DNA of 64,000 nucleotides, from contig CM053146.1 of assembly GCA_028571685.1 (NCBI GenBank), forward strand, positions 27,067,431 to 27,131,430. The letters are read 5' to 3'. This document shows, piece by piece, positions 47,779 through 58,750 of this stretch (position 1 is its first letter; each line of letters begins with the position of its first letter). A model generated the notes under the pieces. The model worked only from the letters and a program-made list of their open reading frames with translations. It had not been told where the DNA came from and did no database searches. This stretch comes from Heterohyrax brucei (taxonomy: Eukaryota; Chordata; Mammalia; Hyracoidea; Procaviidae). The translations under genes and the position numbers were made by a program.

Positions 47779-47972
47779 AAAGTTGTCTTGTGCCTCAAGC
47801 TGATTCCGATACAAATAAACCCTATAGCACAGAGACAAAAAGCCTTATAAAGGTTCCTAGGCTAATCTTTTTCAGGAGAAAAATTCCAGATCTTCCCTAC
47901 CACAAAACAGCTTCTGGATTCAAACCCCTGACCTTTCTTTCGACAGCTGATCACTCAACCAAGTGCCACCTA
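47779..47972 (-). mobile_element. Diverged AfroSINE with internal insertion, antisense
   Basis: The ends resemble the antisense SINE (cttgtgcctcaagctgattcc at left; accaagtgccacc at right), but the centre is longer than usual, with about 40 extra bases, and poorly matching. Confidence 0.55.
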
Positions 47973-48470
47973 ATCTCCTTACATTTACACAGTTTGTATT
48001 TCCTAAATCAACTTGCTTAAGTAGTTTTTATGCTACTTGAAACTAAAGTACTTTTGTCAGATGAATGAAGAGTCAAGTACAGTTAACTATTTTTAAACAA
48101 TCATGTCCTAGCTGTCTGACACTTTCTCTAAAAAACTGAGATTCAGATTTTGCCTACTTACAAAATGGTGGAAATTTTTGAAAATCATTGTCATGAAATC
48201 TTTCATTTTAGAGGACATAAGGATTAAAAAGTTGAATACGGGTTTGGTTTTGTGGAAAGATAGTCAGTAGAATAGCTTTTGCTTCATAATTTCAAGGGTT
48301 ACGGTTATAAGAGTGTTTCCATTGGTAAAGCCATAGTTCTCTCTCTATGTACATGTATTATGACTTATACATTAAAAAGAAGAATTACTAATTAGAGGAA
48401 CTGCATAGATGTGTATAAGGACTATACAAGGACTAAGATATTCATGCTTGATGATTCTAATTGCTTTGTC
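47973..48470. other. Non-coding DNA, nothing recognised
   Basis: No element could be named. Confidence 0.4.
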
Positions 48471-48479
48471 CTTTATGTT

Positions 48480-48810
48480 TTTTAATATCAAATATATAAA
48501 ATCTAGGATAAAATTACAGTGCATGTGGAATACAAAGAAAAAATAGAGACAAGAACAACAAACGGGAGAAGAGGAAGGATATAGAATTTTTTGTATGTTG
48601 CTAAAGTTAAGTTGGTACCAACTTACTCTATAATGTTATAAATACAAGTTATTAAATGTAACAGAAAAATATCATTTAAAGGTAGGATTGCACAGCTGAT
48701 TATTGAAGTTGTTGATAAGTTGTACACTTGTAAAAAGCTGAATTGTCAAAAATTTGTAATAGATATGCTTACAAAAATGACACACACATACATAAATAAA
48801 AGAATAGTTG
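48480..48810 (+). mobile_element. Old L1 3' UTR fragment (L1MA-like), sense
   Basis: Blocks such as ttttttgtatgttgctaaag, followed by aatgttataa and an A-rich end with acacac units near 48780-48805, resemble an older placental L1 3' UTR. Recognition only. Confidence 0.5.
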
Positions 48811-49319
48811 TTTAGGCTGTTTATACATAGCTGGAAACCTCATGATATTTGTTTCTTTGATTTGGAAGTATAGAGTCATGGTTTTTTGGAACATCCCAGT
48901 TAACCTAACAATATGCTTAGTGTTTCTGTACTACTTCCTGGTATTTCTGTAGTGCTCATTACCTTAAAAGTTTGTAAAGGACTATTCAAGGTAAAACAAT
49001 TAGTCCCCACTTACCTGAAACTAAAGATAAAGAATGAAGGAGAGTCAAGGGCACAAGGAGACTATGGAATGTGTCACTACCTGCCTCCAGAAATAGCTGC
49101 TTCCTTTGCCATGAGGAAGAACTGGATGGTGATCAGGTACTGAATATTTTTAATGTGCTTTAGATGAGGTTTTATAGAAGAAATTACTTTCTCATTAAAT
49201 AATTGATACACATAATAGTTTTTTGACATCTGTTGCCAACGAGTTGGGTCCGACTGGAAAGCACTTGGCTTGGTTTGGCTTGGTGTTGCCAACACCATGA
49301 ACCATCAACACGCTCCCCT
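48811..49319. other. Non-coding DNA with a possible SINE-tail scrap
   Basis: Mostly unrecognised. Around 49228-49262, gttgccaacgagttgggtcc resembles the end region of the AfroSINE/RTE family, but it is too short to call. Confidence 0.35.
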
Positions 49320-49774
49320 TCTTGATTTTAGGCTTCTCATCACGAATTTTCCTGTACCTTCCTTATTTCTCATCATTGCACTTGTGTTATCTGCCCATGT
49401 AGTCCCATTTTGTGTTTTGGGCCTGTCTAATCTTTGACTGAAGGATAATTCTCAAGAATGAGTTCAGTACTCAGTTGAAAGGGTATCTGGAGTGTATATT
49501 TTGGGGTTTCTCCAGTATCTGTCTGATCTGTCTTTTTTTTCTGAGTCAGAATTTCATTCTACATTTACCTTTAGCTCTTGTCTGGGGCCCCTTATTGTGA
49601 TTCCTCTAAGAGCAATTGGTGATGGTAGTCAAGTACTAACCAATTTTACTGGACTCAGCCTGGTGAAGGCTGGGGTAGTTGTGGCCCATTAGTCCTTTGT
49701 ACTGATTTTTCCATCATGTCTTTGGTTTTCTTCATTCTGCCTTCCTCTAGATAGGGTGGCACCAGCAAAATATC

Positions 49775-50506
49775 AGTTTTAGTTATGCAGTGCTGTTATA
49801 ACAGAAATACCACAAGTACAGAGCTTTAAAGAGAGAAATTTATTCTCACAGTCTAGAAGCCTTATCATTAGGAGCCCCTGACTTGCTTCTGACCCAAAGC
49901 AATGCTATGTGTCACAGAAGGAAACACTGCCTAGTCCTGTACCATCCCTACAATCTTTGCTATGCTTGAACTCATTGTTGCAGCCAGTGTGTCAGTCTGT
50001 CTCTCTGAGTTGTGCTCTTTTTCTCTGACTCTCTACTTTACCAAGCATGATGTCACTCTCCAGGGACTGACCCTTCCTAATAATATGTCCAAAGTGTTTG
50101 AGAAATAGTCTCTTCATCTTTGCTTCTATGGATCATGCTAGTTGTACTTCTTTCCAGACTTGTTCATGCTTTCAGCAGTCCATGGCATATTCAACATTGT
50201 TCACCTAACGCCACAATTCAAAGACATTAATAATTTGGTTTTATGGTCTTTCTTATTAATTGTCCAGCTTTCACATGCATACAAAGTGATTGAAAACACC
50301 AAGGGTTGGGTCAGGTGCAGCTAAGTTTTCAAGGTGATATCTTTGCTATTGAACACTTTAAAGACATCTTTTGTAGCAGATTTGGCCAACGTAATTTGTC
50401 TATTGATTTCTTGAATTCTGCTTCCACTGATGTTGATTATGGATCTAAATAAACTGAAATCCATAACAGCTTCAATTTTGGGGGTACATAGCTCAATTCA
50501 TTACAG
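49775..50506 (-). mobile_element. MaLR-type LTR, antisense, split by RTE
   Basis: The left 90 bases (agttttagttatgcagtgctg onward, 49775-49866) and right 29 bases (50478-50506, gggggtacatagctcaattc) are the two ends of the LTR family. The middle has been lost or replaced by the RTE fragment. Confidence 0.7.
49867..50477 (-). mobile_element. RTE-type LINE 3' part, antisense
   Basis: About 610 bases of antisense RTE C-terminal coding region, parallel to 23800-24430. Frame broken. The (CAA)n tail is not preserved. Confidence 0.8.
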
Positions 50507-52027
50507 AATATTATATGGTTGTTTAAAAGCTTCTAAACCCCAGATGCTACTCACTAAAAGGATATAGAACATTCTTTTTTAATAAACAATATCATGCCAG
50601 TTGAGCTAGATTTCCCCTGAGACTATGGGCCCTAGCCCTCAACCAGTAATTAGGCCCATCAGGGAGTCTGGATATGTTTATGAAGCTTGCATACCCTTCC
50701 CTTGATCAAGTTGTGCTGTCTTCCTTTGACTACTGAACGCTGTCATCCAAGATTCCATAGAAGAATACTGATAAAAAGGGGGAAACATAGAGCACTAGTT
50801 CAAATTCTCGTGAACACCAGACTTTCTGGATCCATGAAGGGTGGATGAACTCCTCAAAGTATTGCCCAGACATAAACTTTAAACAAAAAATATCCCACAA
50901 AGTCTTCTTCTTCTTCTTTTTTTTTTATGACTGAGTAGAATTGTGCATTCCCATATAAATTTGCATGCCCACCTATATGCAGCTTCCACTGCTCTCCCTG
51001 CCCAGTGACAGCACACTATTCCTCTCTACTCCATGCATGCCTCATCCTCCCAACAATCTCCTTTCTCCTCCTCTCCACCCAGACCCCTTTGTCCAGCGAG
51101 AGATCAGCAGGATGATATCTTATAGATGTATAGACCATAAAGTGCCTCCAATATATGGTTACGCTGCATCACCAAGTCCAATGCATTCCTGTCCAAAGAG
51201 CGGAGCTTCATTATGGTTTATGGGCAAGGGTAGCATCAGGGCCAGGGGCAATGCTCCAAGGGGAACCCTGAAGCCACTGGACCATCAGTTGTGAACTTTT
51301 AGTGGAGATCTCATGGTGCACCCCTTTTTATTCTTGTGTTGCCAGGGAGACTCAACTTTGTGAGCTCCTTTTTGGCTATCACTGGTGGTGGTTGGGCACT
51401 TCCAGTTCTTCCGGTCCCAAGTCGATATAGGCACACACTCATAAGGGTTTCTCTGTCTTCTGTGTTGTCTTTCCCCCATGTCATTTTGGTCCTCAGTGAG
51501 CATCAGTTCCTGCTGAGTTGGGACTATTTGCTGTGACCTCGGATGGCAACTTGGCAGGTTTTAAGACCCCAGATGCCACTACCAATGTGGGGTGCAGAGA
51601 TCCCTCTTAGCAAAATGCTAATTGTGTCAATCGGCCTTGATTTCACCTAAAAGCATGGTCCTTGCCCGCTGCCCCAGCTACTCTGTCCTTACAACGTTGG
51701 ATTAAGATGCAAGGAGTACTCAGGTTATGTTGAAGTCCACTTAATGTTCTTGCTTCTAATGTGTGCTATCACCGATTTCACCCAACCAAATTTCTACCAA
51801 CTGTCTAATCTAAACCTTCCACCCATCACCCTCACTCCCTTCCCTCTCTTGCAGCTGTCAGAGTATTTTCTTCTATGCATAAGACCGCTTTCAAGTTCTT
51901 ATTGTAGAGGTCTCATACAATATTTGTCCTTTTGTCACTGACTACTTTCATTCAACATAATGTCTTCTAGTTCAAAAGAGGTTATGACATGTTTCCTGTA
52001 ATCATCACTGTTCTTAATCATTGCATA

Positions 52028-52135
52028 GTATATATACCATATATATATATGTATATATATATGTATACATATATATGTATATATATATGTATATATACCA
52101 TATATATATATGGTATATATATATATATACCATAT
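52028..52135. repeat. (TA)n-rich repeat with perfect palindromes in the L1 3' UTR
   Basis: About 108 bases of TATATA/GTATAC units include accatatatatatatggt, a perfect inverted repeat. The equivalent place in the next L1 (59885-59900) has only a short gtatatataccat, so the tract expanded in this copy. Open frames here encode only Tyr-Ile-type repeats and are not genes. Confidence 0.95.
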
Positions 52136-52149
52136 TTATCTATCCATTC

Positions 52150-55100
52150 CTCTGTTGTTGGGCATCTGGATTGATTCCATCTTTTTGCTATCATGGACTG
52201 TGTGGCGATAAACATTCTTGTGCATGTATCCATTGGTGTGAAAGGCCTTGATTCTGTAGGATATACTCCAAGTAGTAGAATTACTGGGTCAAATGGTATA
52301 TCTATATCTACTTTTTAAGGAAGTGCTAGATTGCTTTCCAAAGAGGCTGGACCATTTTGCAACCCCACCAACAGTGTAGGAGAGTTCCACTTTCTCCACA
52401 GCCTCTCCAGCATTTGTTGTTTTGTGTTTTTTGGATCACGGCCAACCTTGTTGGGGTGAGATGGTATCTCGTTGTAGTTTTGATTTGAATTTCTTGAATA
52501 ATTAGAGATCGTGAACATGTCCGCATGTGGTTTTTGGCTGCCTGGATATCCTCTTTAGAAAAATGTCTGCCCATCTCCTTCACCCATCGCTTAATTGGAT
52601 GATTTATCTTCTTCTTATTGATATTTAGTAGTACCTTATAAATTACAGAGATCAGGCGTCGGTCTGACATATAGTTGCCAAATATTATTTCCCATTCTGT
52701 AGGTGGCCTTTTAATTCTATTATTAAAGTCTTTGGATGAGCAAAAGTGTTTGATTCTTAATAGTTTCCATTTATCTATTTTCTCTTCTGTTGACTGTGGT
52801 TTGTTTGACAGATTTTGAAGTCTATCTATGTTGTGAATTAAAACTTTCAGTGTTCTTCCTACTTTTTCTTGGATGAGCTTAATTGTTTTAGATTTGATAT
52901 TTAGGTCTTTTATCCAGTTGGAGTTGGTTTTTGTATAAGATGTAAAATACGGATCTTGTTTCAATTTATTGCAGATGGATATCTAATTTTGCCAACACCA
53001 TTTGTTGAAGATATTATTTTTACCCCAGTTTAATGTCTTAGGGCTTTTGTCAAATATCAACTGTTCATAGGCAGATGGTTCCTTCTCTGGGGCTTCAATT
53101 CTGTTCCATTGATTGATCTGTCTGTTCTTGTACCAGTACCAGGATGTTTTGACTACTGTGGCAGTGTAATATTTTCTGAAGTCAAGCAATAAGAAGCCTC
53201 CCAGTGTGTTCTTCTTCTTTAGTAGTACTTTACTTATCCAGGGCTACTTCCCTTTCCAAACAAAATTGATCATTTTGTTTTTCCATCTCATTAAAAAAAG
53301 ATGGTGGAAGCTGTATTGGCATTGCATTGTATAAGTAGATTTCTTTGGGTAAAATAGACATTTTCACAATGTTAAGTCTTCCTATCCATGAGCAGGGTAG
53401 GTTTCTCCATTTATCTAAGTCTCTCTTAGTTTCTTGTAGTAAGGACTTGTAGTTCTCTTTGTAAAGGTCTGTTATTTCTCTGGTTAGATTAATTCCTAGG
53501 TACATTATCTTCTTAGGGGCTATAGGAAATGGTGTTGATTTGATGATTTCTTCATTAACAGTCTTGTTGTTGGTATAAAGGAATCCTACTAATTTACTTA
53601 TGTTTATCTTGTATCCTGAGACTTTGCTGAACTCTTTCATCAGTTTGAGTAGTTTCCTTATAGATTATTTGGGATTCTCTGCATATACAATCATATCATG
53701 AGCAAACAGGGAGATTTTGACTTCTTCTTTGCCAATACAGATGCTTTTATTTCTTGGTCTTGTCTATTTACTCTGACTGTAACTTCTACTGCAATGTTGA
53801 ATACGAGAGTGGAGAGTGGGCATCCTTGTCTAGTTCCTGTTCTCAAGGGAAAGTCTTTCTGTCTCTCTCCATTCAGGATGATGTAGGCAACTGGCTTTGT
53901 GTAAATGGCCATTACTACGTTGAGCAATTTTCCATCTATGCCTATTTTGCTAAGAGTTTTTAGCATGAATGAGTGTTGGACTTCATCAAATACCTTTTCT
54001 GCATCAATGGATAAAATCTGGTGATTCTTGTTTTTTGTGATGTTTACACAGTTAATCACATTCATTGTTTTTTTGGTGTTGAACCAGCCTTGCATCCCTG
54101 GTATGAATCCAACTTAGTCATGATGGATTATATTTTGGATATGTTGTTGTATTCTATTGGCAAGAATTTTGTTGAGGATTTTAGCATCTAGATTCATGAG
54201 TGATATTGGTCTCTAGTTCTCCATTTTCATTGAGTGTTTCCTTGGCTTTGGTATTAGGGTTATGCTGACTTCATAGAATGAGTTTGGGAGTATTCCATCC
54301 CTTTATATACTGTGAAATAGTCTAAGTAGTATTGGAGATAACTTTTCTCTAAAAGCTTGGTAGAATTCTGTGGTGAAGCCATCTGGGCCCGGGTTTTTTT
54401 TTTTTGGTTGGCAGTTTTTGGATGACATTTTCAATCTGTTCCTTTGTGATGGGTTTATTAAGTCGTTCTGCTTCACCTTGTGATAATTTCAATAGGTAAT
54501 ATGAATCAAGGAATTTGTCCCTTTCCTCTAGGTTTTCAACTTTGTTAGAGTACAGTCTTTCATAGTATTCTGTTATGATATTTTGGATTTCTGTTGGATC
54601 TGTTGTGACCACTCCCCTCTCATTTCTTATTTGGGTTAGTTGTTTCCTTTCCTGTTTTTCTTTAGTAAATCTAGCCAGTGATTTGTCGATTTTGTTGATC
54701 TTTTCAAAAAATCAGCTTTTGGTCTTTTCAATTTTTTCAATTGTTCTTCTACGCTCTAATTCATTTAGTTCTGCTCTAATCTTTAGGATCTGTTTTCTTC
54801 TAGTGCCTGAGGGGTTCATCTACTGTTCTCTCTCTACTTGTTCAAGCTGTACAGTTAGATCTTTGGTTTGGGTGCTTTCTTCCTTCCAGCTGTGTGCATT
54901 TATGGAGATAAACAGACCTCTGAGCACTGCTTTGGCTGTATCCCATAGGTTCTAGTAGGAAGTGTTTTCATTCTCATTGGAATCCATGCATTTCTTTATT
55001 TCACACTTGATTTCTTCTTTAACCCATGTTTTTTTGAGCAAGGTGTTGTTCAGTTTCCAAGAGTTCCACTTTCTATTTATGTTTTTTCTGCTACTGATTT

Positions 55101-55880
55101 TGACTTTTTACTGCTTTATGATCTCAGAAGACGCTTTGCAGTAATTCAACGGTATGGATTTTGTTGAGAATTGCATTATGTCCTAACACACAGTCAATTC
55201 TGGAGAATGTTCCATGTGCACTGGAGAAGAAGGTGTAGTTGTCCACTGCTGGGTAGAAACTTCTGTGTATATTGATGAGATTTAGTTAGTTAAATGTGGC
55301 AGTAAGGTCTTCCATATCTTTACTGAGCTTTTTTCTAGATGATCTGTTCGGTATTGAGAATGGAGGATTGAAGTCTCCCACTGTTATTGCAGAGTGACCT
55401 AACTCTTTTTTGAGTGTAGTCACTGTTTCCTTGACGTATTTAGGTGCTCTGACATTGCCAGCCAAGTGTCGTCGAGTCGGATCCAACTCATGGTAACCCT
55501 AGGGGGCTCTGACGTTAGGTACATAAATATTTAATATAGTTATGTCTTGCTTGTGTACTGAACCTTTCAGTAATAAATAGTGTCCATCTTTGTCCACAAT
55601 GGTGGATTTTACATTAAAATTGATTTTGTCTGAGATTAGAATTGCCACCCTTGCTCTTCTTTGTTCATTGTTAGCTTGATAAATATTCTTCCATCCTTTA
55701 ATTTTCAGTTTGCTCCTATCTTTAAGTCTCAAGTGAGTTTCTTGTAGACAACATATGGATGGGTCATGTCTTTTGATCTAAGATGTCATTCGATGTCTCT
55801 TTACTGGAGCATTCAGTCCATTCTCATTCAATGTAATTATTGATAAGTGTGTGTTCAGTGCTGCAATTGTGATATGTTTA
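52150..55880 (-). pseudogene. L1 ORF2 remnant (endonuclease, reverse transcriptase, Cys-rich end)
   Basis: L1 ORF2 encodes the endonuclease and reverse transcriptase that carry out target-primed reverse transcription. The N-terminal endonuclease lies at 55880-55280 (the start ATG is lost compared with the copy at 18475), and RT covers about 54600-53600. The catalytic FADD block near 53690-53705 reads as AHD, so a catalytic Asp is changed. The C-terminal region is the longest open piece (52964-52326, 212 residues) and keeps the Cys/His cluster [18 protein letters not shown]. Frameshifts separate at least seven open blocks, and a SINE scrap interrupts the endonuclease part. Confidence 0.88.
55462..55500 (-). 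mobile_element. AfroSINE 3'-end scrap inside L1 ORF2
   Basis: About 40 bases (gtcgtcgagtcggatccaac region) match the SINE 3' end only. The flanking gctctgac occurs on both sides (55446-55453 and about 55505-55512), an apparent 8-base duplication. The L1 at 63757 lacks the insert at the same place, which confirms it. Confidence 0.75.
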
Positions 55881-56295
55881 TTTCTGTGTTGATGTTTTCT
55901 CTGTTGTTCTTATTAGTCTATTCTGGCACATTCTTTTTTGTGAGTTGATTATTCACCTTTTTCAGAGCTAGTTTTGTGGTTGTTCAGACTCCTGTTTTGC
56001 ATTTCTTGATATGGCAAGTTGCATCTTTGTTGTGCTTTACATCTGCCCCTATGATCATCCTTAATAAACTATATATAAGCCCAATTTTAATTACTACCAG
56101 TCTTGTCGACTTCCTCTCCATCTGGAAGGACTATAATGACTTTATTACATCCTTCTTTTTAATATGACAGCACCATAGTTTTCCTGATATGATCAGTGGA
56201 TTGATTCTTTCAGTATTGAAGCTGTGATTGAGTTTGGAACCTTCCCTAACTGAGTAGAATTCTGGATGATGTATCATTCTAAAATATAAAGTTAT

Positions 56296-57244
56296 TCGTT
56301 TTGTTCCTCTAAGCCAAAGCCAAGAACTTATTTCAGTATTTCTTGTAGTTTTGGTTTGGTTTCTACAAAGTCTCTAAGTTTCTGTTTATCTGGGAATGTC
56401 TTAACTTCATTTTCATATTTGAAAGATAGTTTTGCAGGATATATAACTCTTGGTTGGAAGTTCTTTTCCTTCAAGGCTTTGAATATGTCATGCCTCTGTC
56501 TCCATGCCAGCATGGTTTCTACTGAGAAATCCGACAAAAGCCTACAGGGTTTCCCTCTGAATGTTAGCTTTGTTTTGAGTCTTGCTGCCTTTAAGTGTTG
56601 CTACTGATGTTTCATTTTGTCAAACTTGATTATAATAGAGTCTTTATTTTGAGGCCTATATGGGGTGGTGTATGATATGCATCTGGGATATCTACATTCT
56701 CTTCCTACATGATTTCTGGGAAGTTTTCTGTCAGCAGCTCAACAATGATACTCTCTGTGTTCTCAGGTATCTCATCGTGTTCATGGACTCCAATTAATTG
56801 TAGATTGTTCCTCTTAATAGAGTCCCACATTCTTCTTAGTGTGTCTTCATTTTCCTTGTTTCTTTTTTCTGATTTCTTTTGCTAGATGCTGGCATCAGCA
56901 ACTCTGTTTTCCGAGTCAGAAATTCTTTTTTCCATTTGTTCCATTCTGTTTTCTTGGCTTTGAATGGAAGTTTCTATGTCTTTGATTTTGTTCTTGATCT
57001 GTTGGATTTCAGAGTGCAGGTATTCCATCAGATCGAACAGCTTGCTTAATTTTTCCTTTTGTTCTGCTGCATTTTGTATAAGGTCTACAAGGGTGCTGTA
57101 TATAATCCTTTTGTATTCACCTTCTGATGATTTCAGAAAAGTTTCTTCATCCATAAAACTCCTTGGATGTTTTGTTTGGGAGCCTTCTGAAGCCATGGAT
57201 GATTTCTTGTTTGCCACAAGCATCTGTTGCTTTTGGGGTTTCAT
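56296..57244 (-). pseudogene. L1 ORF1 remnant, N-terminal coiled coil well preserved
   Basis: ORF1 encodes the L1 RNA-binding protein that trimerises through a coiled coil. The start at 57244 opens a 120-residue block with charged residues and a heptad-like region (from about residue 60: EKLSKLFDLMEYLHSEI, then IQQIKNKIKDIETSI). It ends at 56882. The C-terminal RNA-binding block reopens at 56537-56328. The region between is frameshifted. Compare the same gene at 18900-19863, whose start is followed at once by a stop. Confidence 0.87.
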
Positions 57245-57479
57245 GTGAGTAAGTAAAGGCTGGGAGAGATACTGTGAGGATTGACTGCAGATGTTTCTCT
57301 AGGCTGCCTTAAAATGTAAAACAAAAGGTATCTGACTACTTCCCAAGCCAGTCAGGTTTTCAGGTATAGAGGGCCCTCTTCCCAACTGGCAAAGTGAGCA
57401 CCTCAATATCCAACCCCAGATGATACGAACTAGTTCAAAATACAGCAGTGCTCCTGCCCTGTTGGGGCACAGCTCACAG

Positions 57480-57852
57480 GGCCCAGCCTTAGACGACACT
57501 GTGTTAATTACTGCTTTTCTGGTAGAAAAGCACTCTCTTGTGGGTAGGCTCTGGCTCTCAAGCTAAGACTTAGGTCCAGCTGTGGCCACTGTATCTAGGA
57601 TGGTGCCTTCCACATGGTTGGCAGATAGAGGGGCTAAAGGTACCAAGACGTAGTGAGTCCTCAGCCTCTGTTGCTGGGCCCCCACCGTAGGAGACACTGT
57701 GTAATCCACTGCTTTTCTGTCAGAGAAGCACTGTCTTGTTTGTAGGCGCTGATTCCAAGGCTAAGAATTAGGTCCTTCTCTAATCTCTGTATCCAACATG
57801 GCATCCTGCACATAGGTACCACTACTTCCGTATAAACCATGCTGTGTCAGAG

Positions 57853-57883
<31 letters not shown>

Positions 57884-57925
57884 CAGGCCCAAAGTGGCTA
57901 GATGAACAGAATCCTAAGCCTGGCT
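57480..57925 (-). repeat. Two tandem units in the L1 5' UTR
   Basis: The core ctgcttttct occurs at 57511 and 57709 (period about 198), each followed by agaaaagcact or agagaagcact and a later taggtcc block. The arrangement parallels 20098-20580. An A-run of 29 bases (57855-57883) has expanded in the second unit. Confidence 0.68.
57855..57883. repeat. Poly(A) run of 29
   Basis: A homopolymer inside the L1 5' UTR, absent from the copy at 20280. Confidence 0.97.
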
Positions 57926-58247
57926 CTCAAAATATGGCAATTTTGCCTGCCTATCCCACTAGCAGTGACTCTGAGACTAGCTTCCAGGCAAGACTCAGCT
58001 CCCCCCACCCACCAAGACAGAGAAAAAAAAAAGGCAAAGTGGTGTGTAACCTTCAGTCTGTGAGACCCAGGGCTAGCCAGGAGTGGGAGTCAGTGAAAGA
58101 GAGGAGGTTTTCATTCAGTGGTATGAAGTCCAAATTAACAGCCCTGTGCCATGTCCTGGGGCTCACTAGATGACCAGATGGCTCCATTTGATTATCAGTT
58201 CAGGTCTTGGTTTCCAGAGGGATATAAGCAGACACGTGCTTAGTCCG

Positions 58248-58750
58248 TGTCATGGTTGGAATTATGTCCCCCCAAAAATGTATGCAGCCACATGGCTGGG
58301 ATATGGTTCCCAGTATCTTGGGACTGTCCTCCATTGTGTGGTTTTACTAACCTGTATGTTAAAGGATTAGGGTGGGGCTGTAAATTCCTGCTGTAGGGGG
58401 AGTTTCCCTAGAGTATGGCTTGCCCCACCCTTAATGCTTTTAGCTTGCAAGGAATAAAAGGAAAAAGAAACAAAGGACAATTTGAGAACCTCGCTACCAT
58501 CAAGCAAGCAGCACTGAGAGCAGAGCGTGTCCTTCAGACCAGAGTTTCTTGCATCAGCACGCTCCCTGGACAAAGACTGATGCAATACCAAACTTTTCCT
58601 CCAGAGCTGACAAGGGGAAAGTCTTTCCCTGGAGTGGACACCCTGAATATGGACTTGCAACCTACCGGACTGTGTAAGAATAAATCTTTCTTTGTTAAAG
58701 CCATCCACTCTGTGGTATTTCTGTTAGAGCAGCCCCAGCTGACTAAAACA
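58248..58750 (+). mobile_element. MaLR-type solo LTR, sense, with 5-bp TSD
   Basis: A 503-base LTR with TGTCATGG start and CTGACTAAAACA end. It is flanked by gtccg (58243-58247) and ctccg (58751-58755), a 5-base duplication with one change. It interrupts the L1 5' UTR about 25 bases from its end. A 123-codon frame (58415-58786) on the plus strand is chance within the LTR. Confidence 0.87.

Larger units (their letters stand above)
49320..50902 (-). mobile_element. Older L1 3' UTR, antisense, with nested LTR and RTE
   Basis: Antisense older-type L1 3' UTR at 49320-49774 resumes at 50507-50902 (caccccagatgctactcac-like block near 50540). It is interrupted by a MaLR LTR, itself split by an RTE fragment. 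The sense equivalent lies at 33290-34600. Confidence 0.65.

Noticed and set aside
52018-52251. Tyr-Ile-rich repeat proteins on both strands
   Set aside because: They are translations of a TA microsatellite in an L1 3' UTR.
52326-52964. 212-codon minus-strand frame as a host gene
   Set aside because: It is the C-terminal part of L1 ORF2, with the L1 Cys/His cluster. Stops follow directly downstream where ORF2 should continue.
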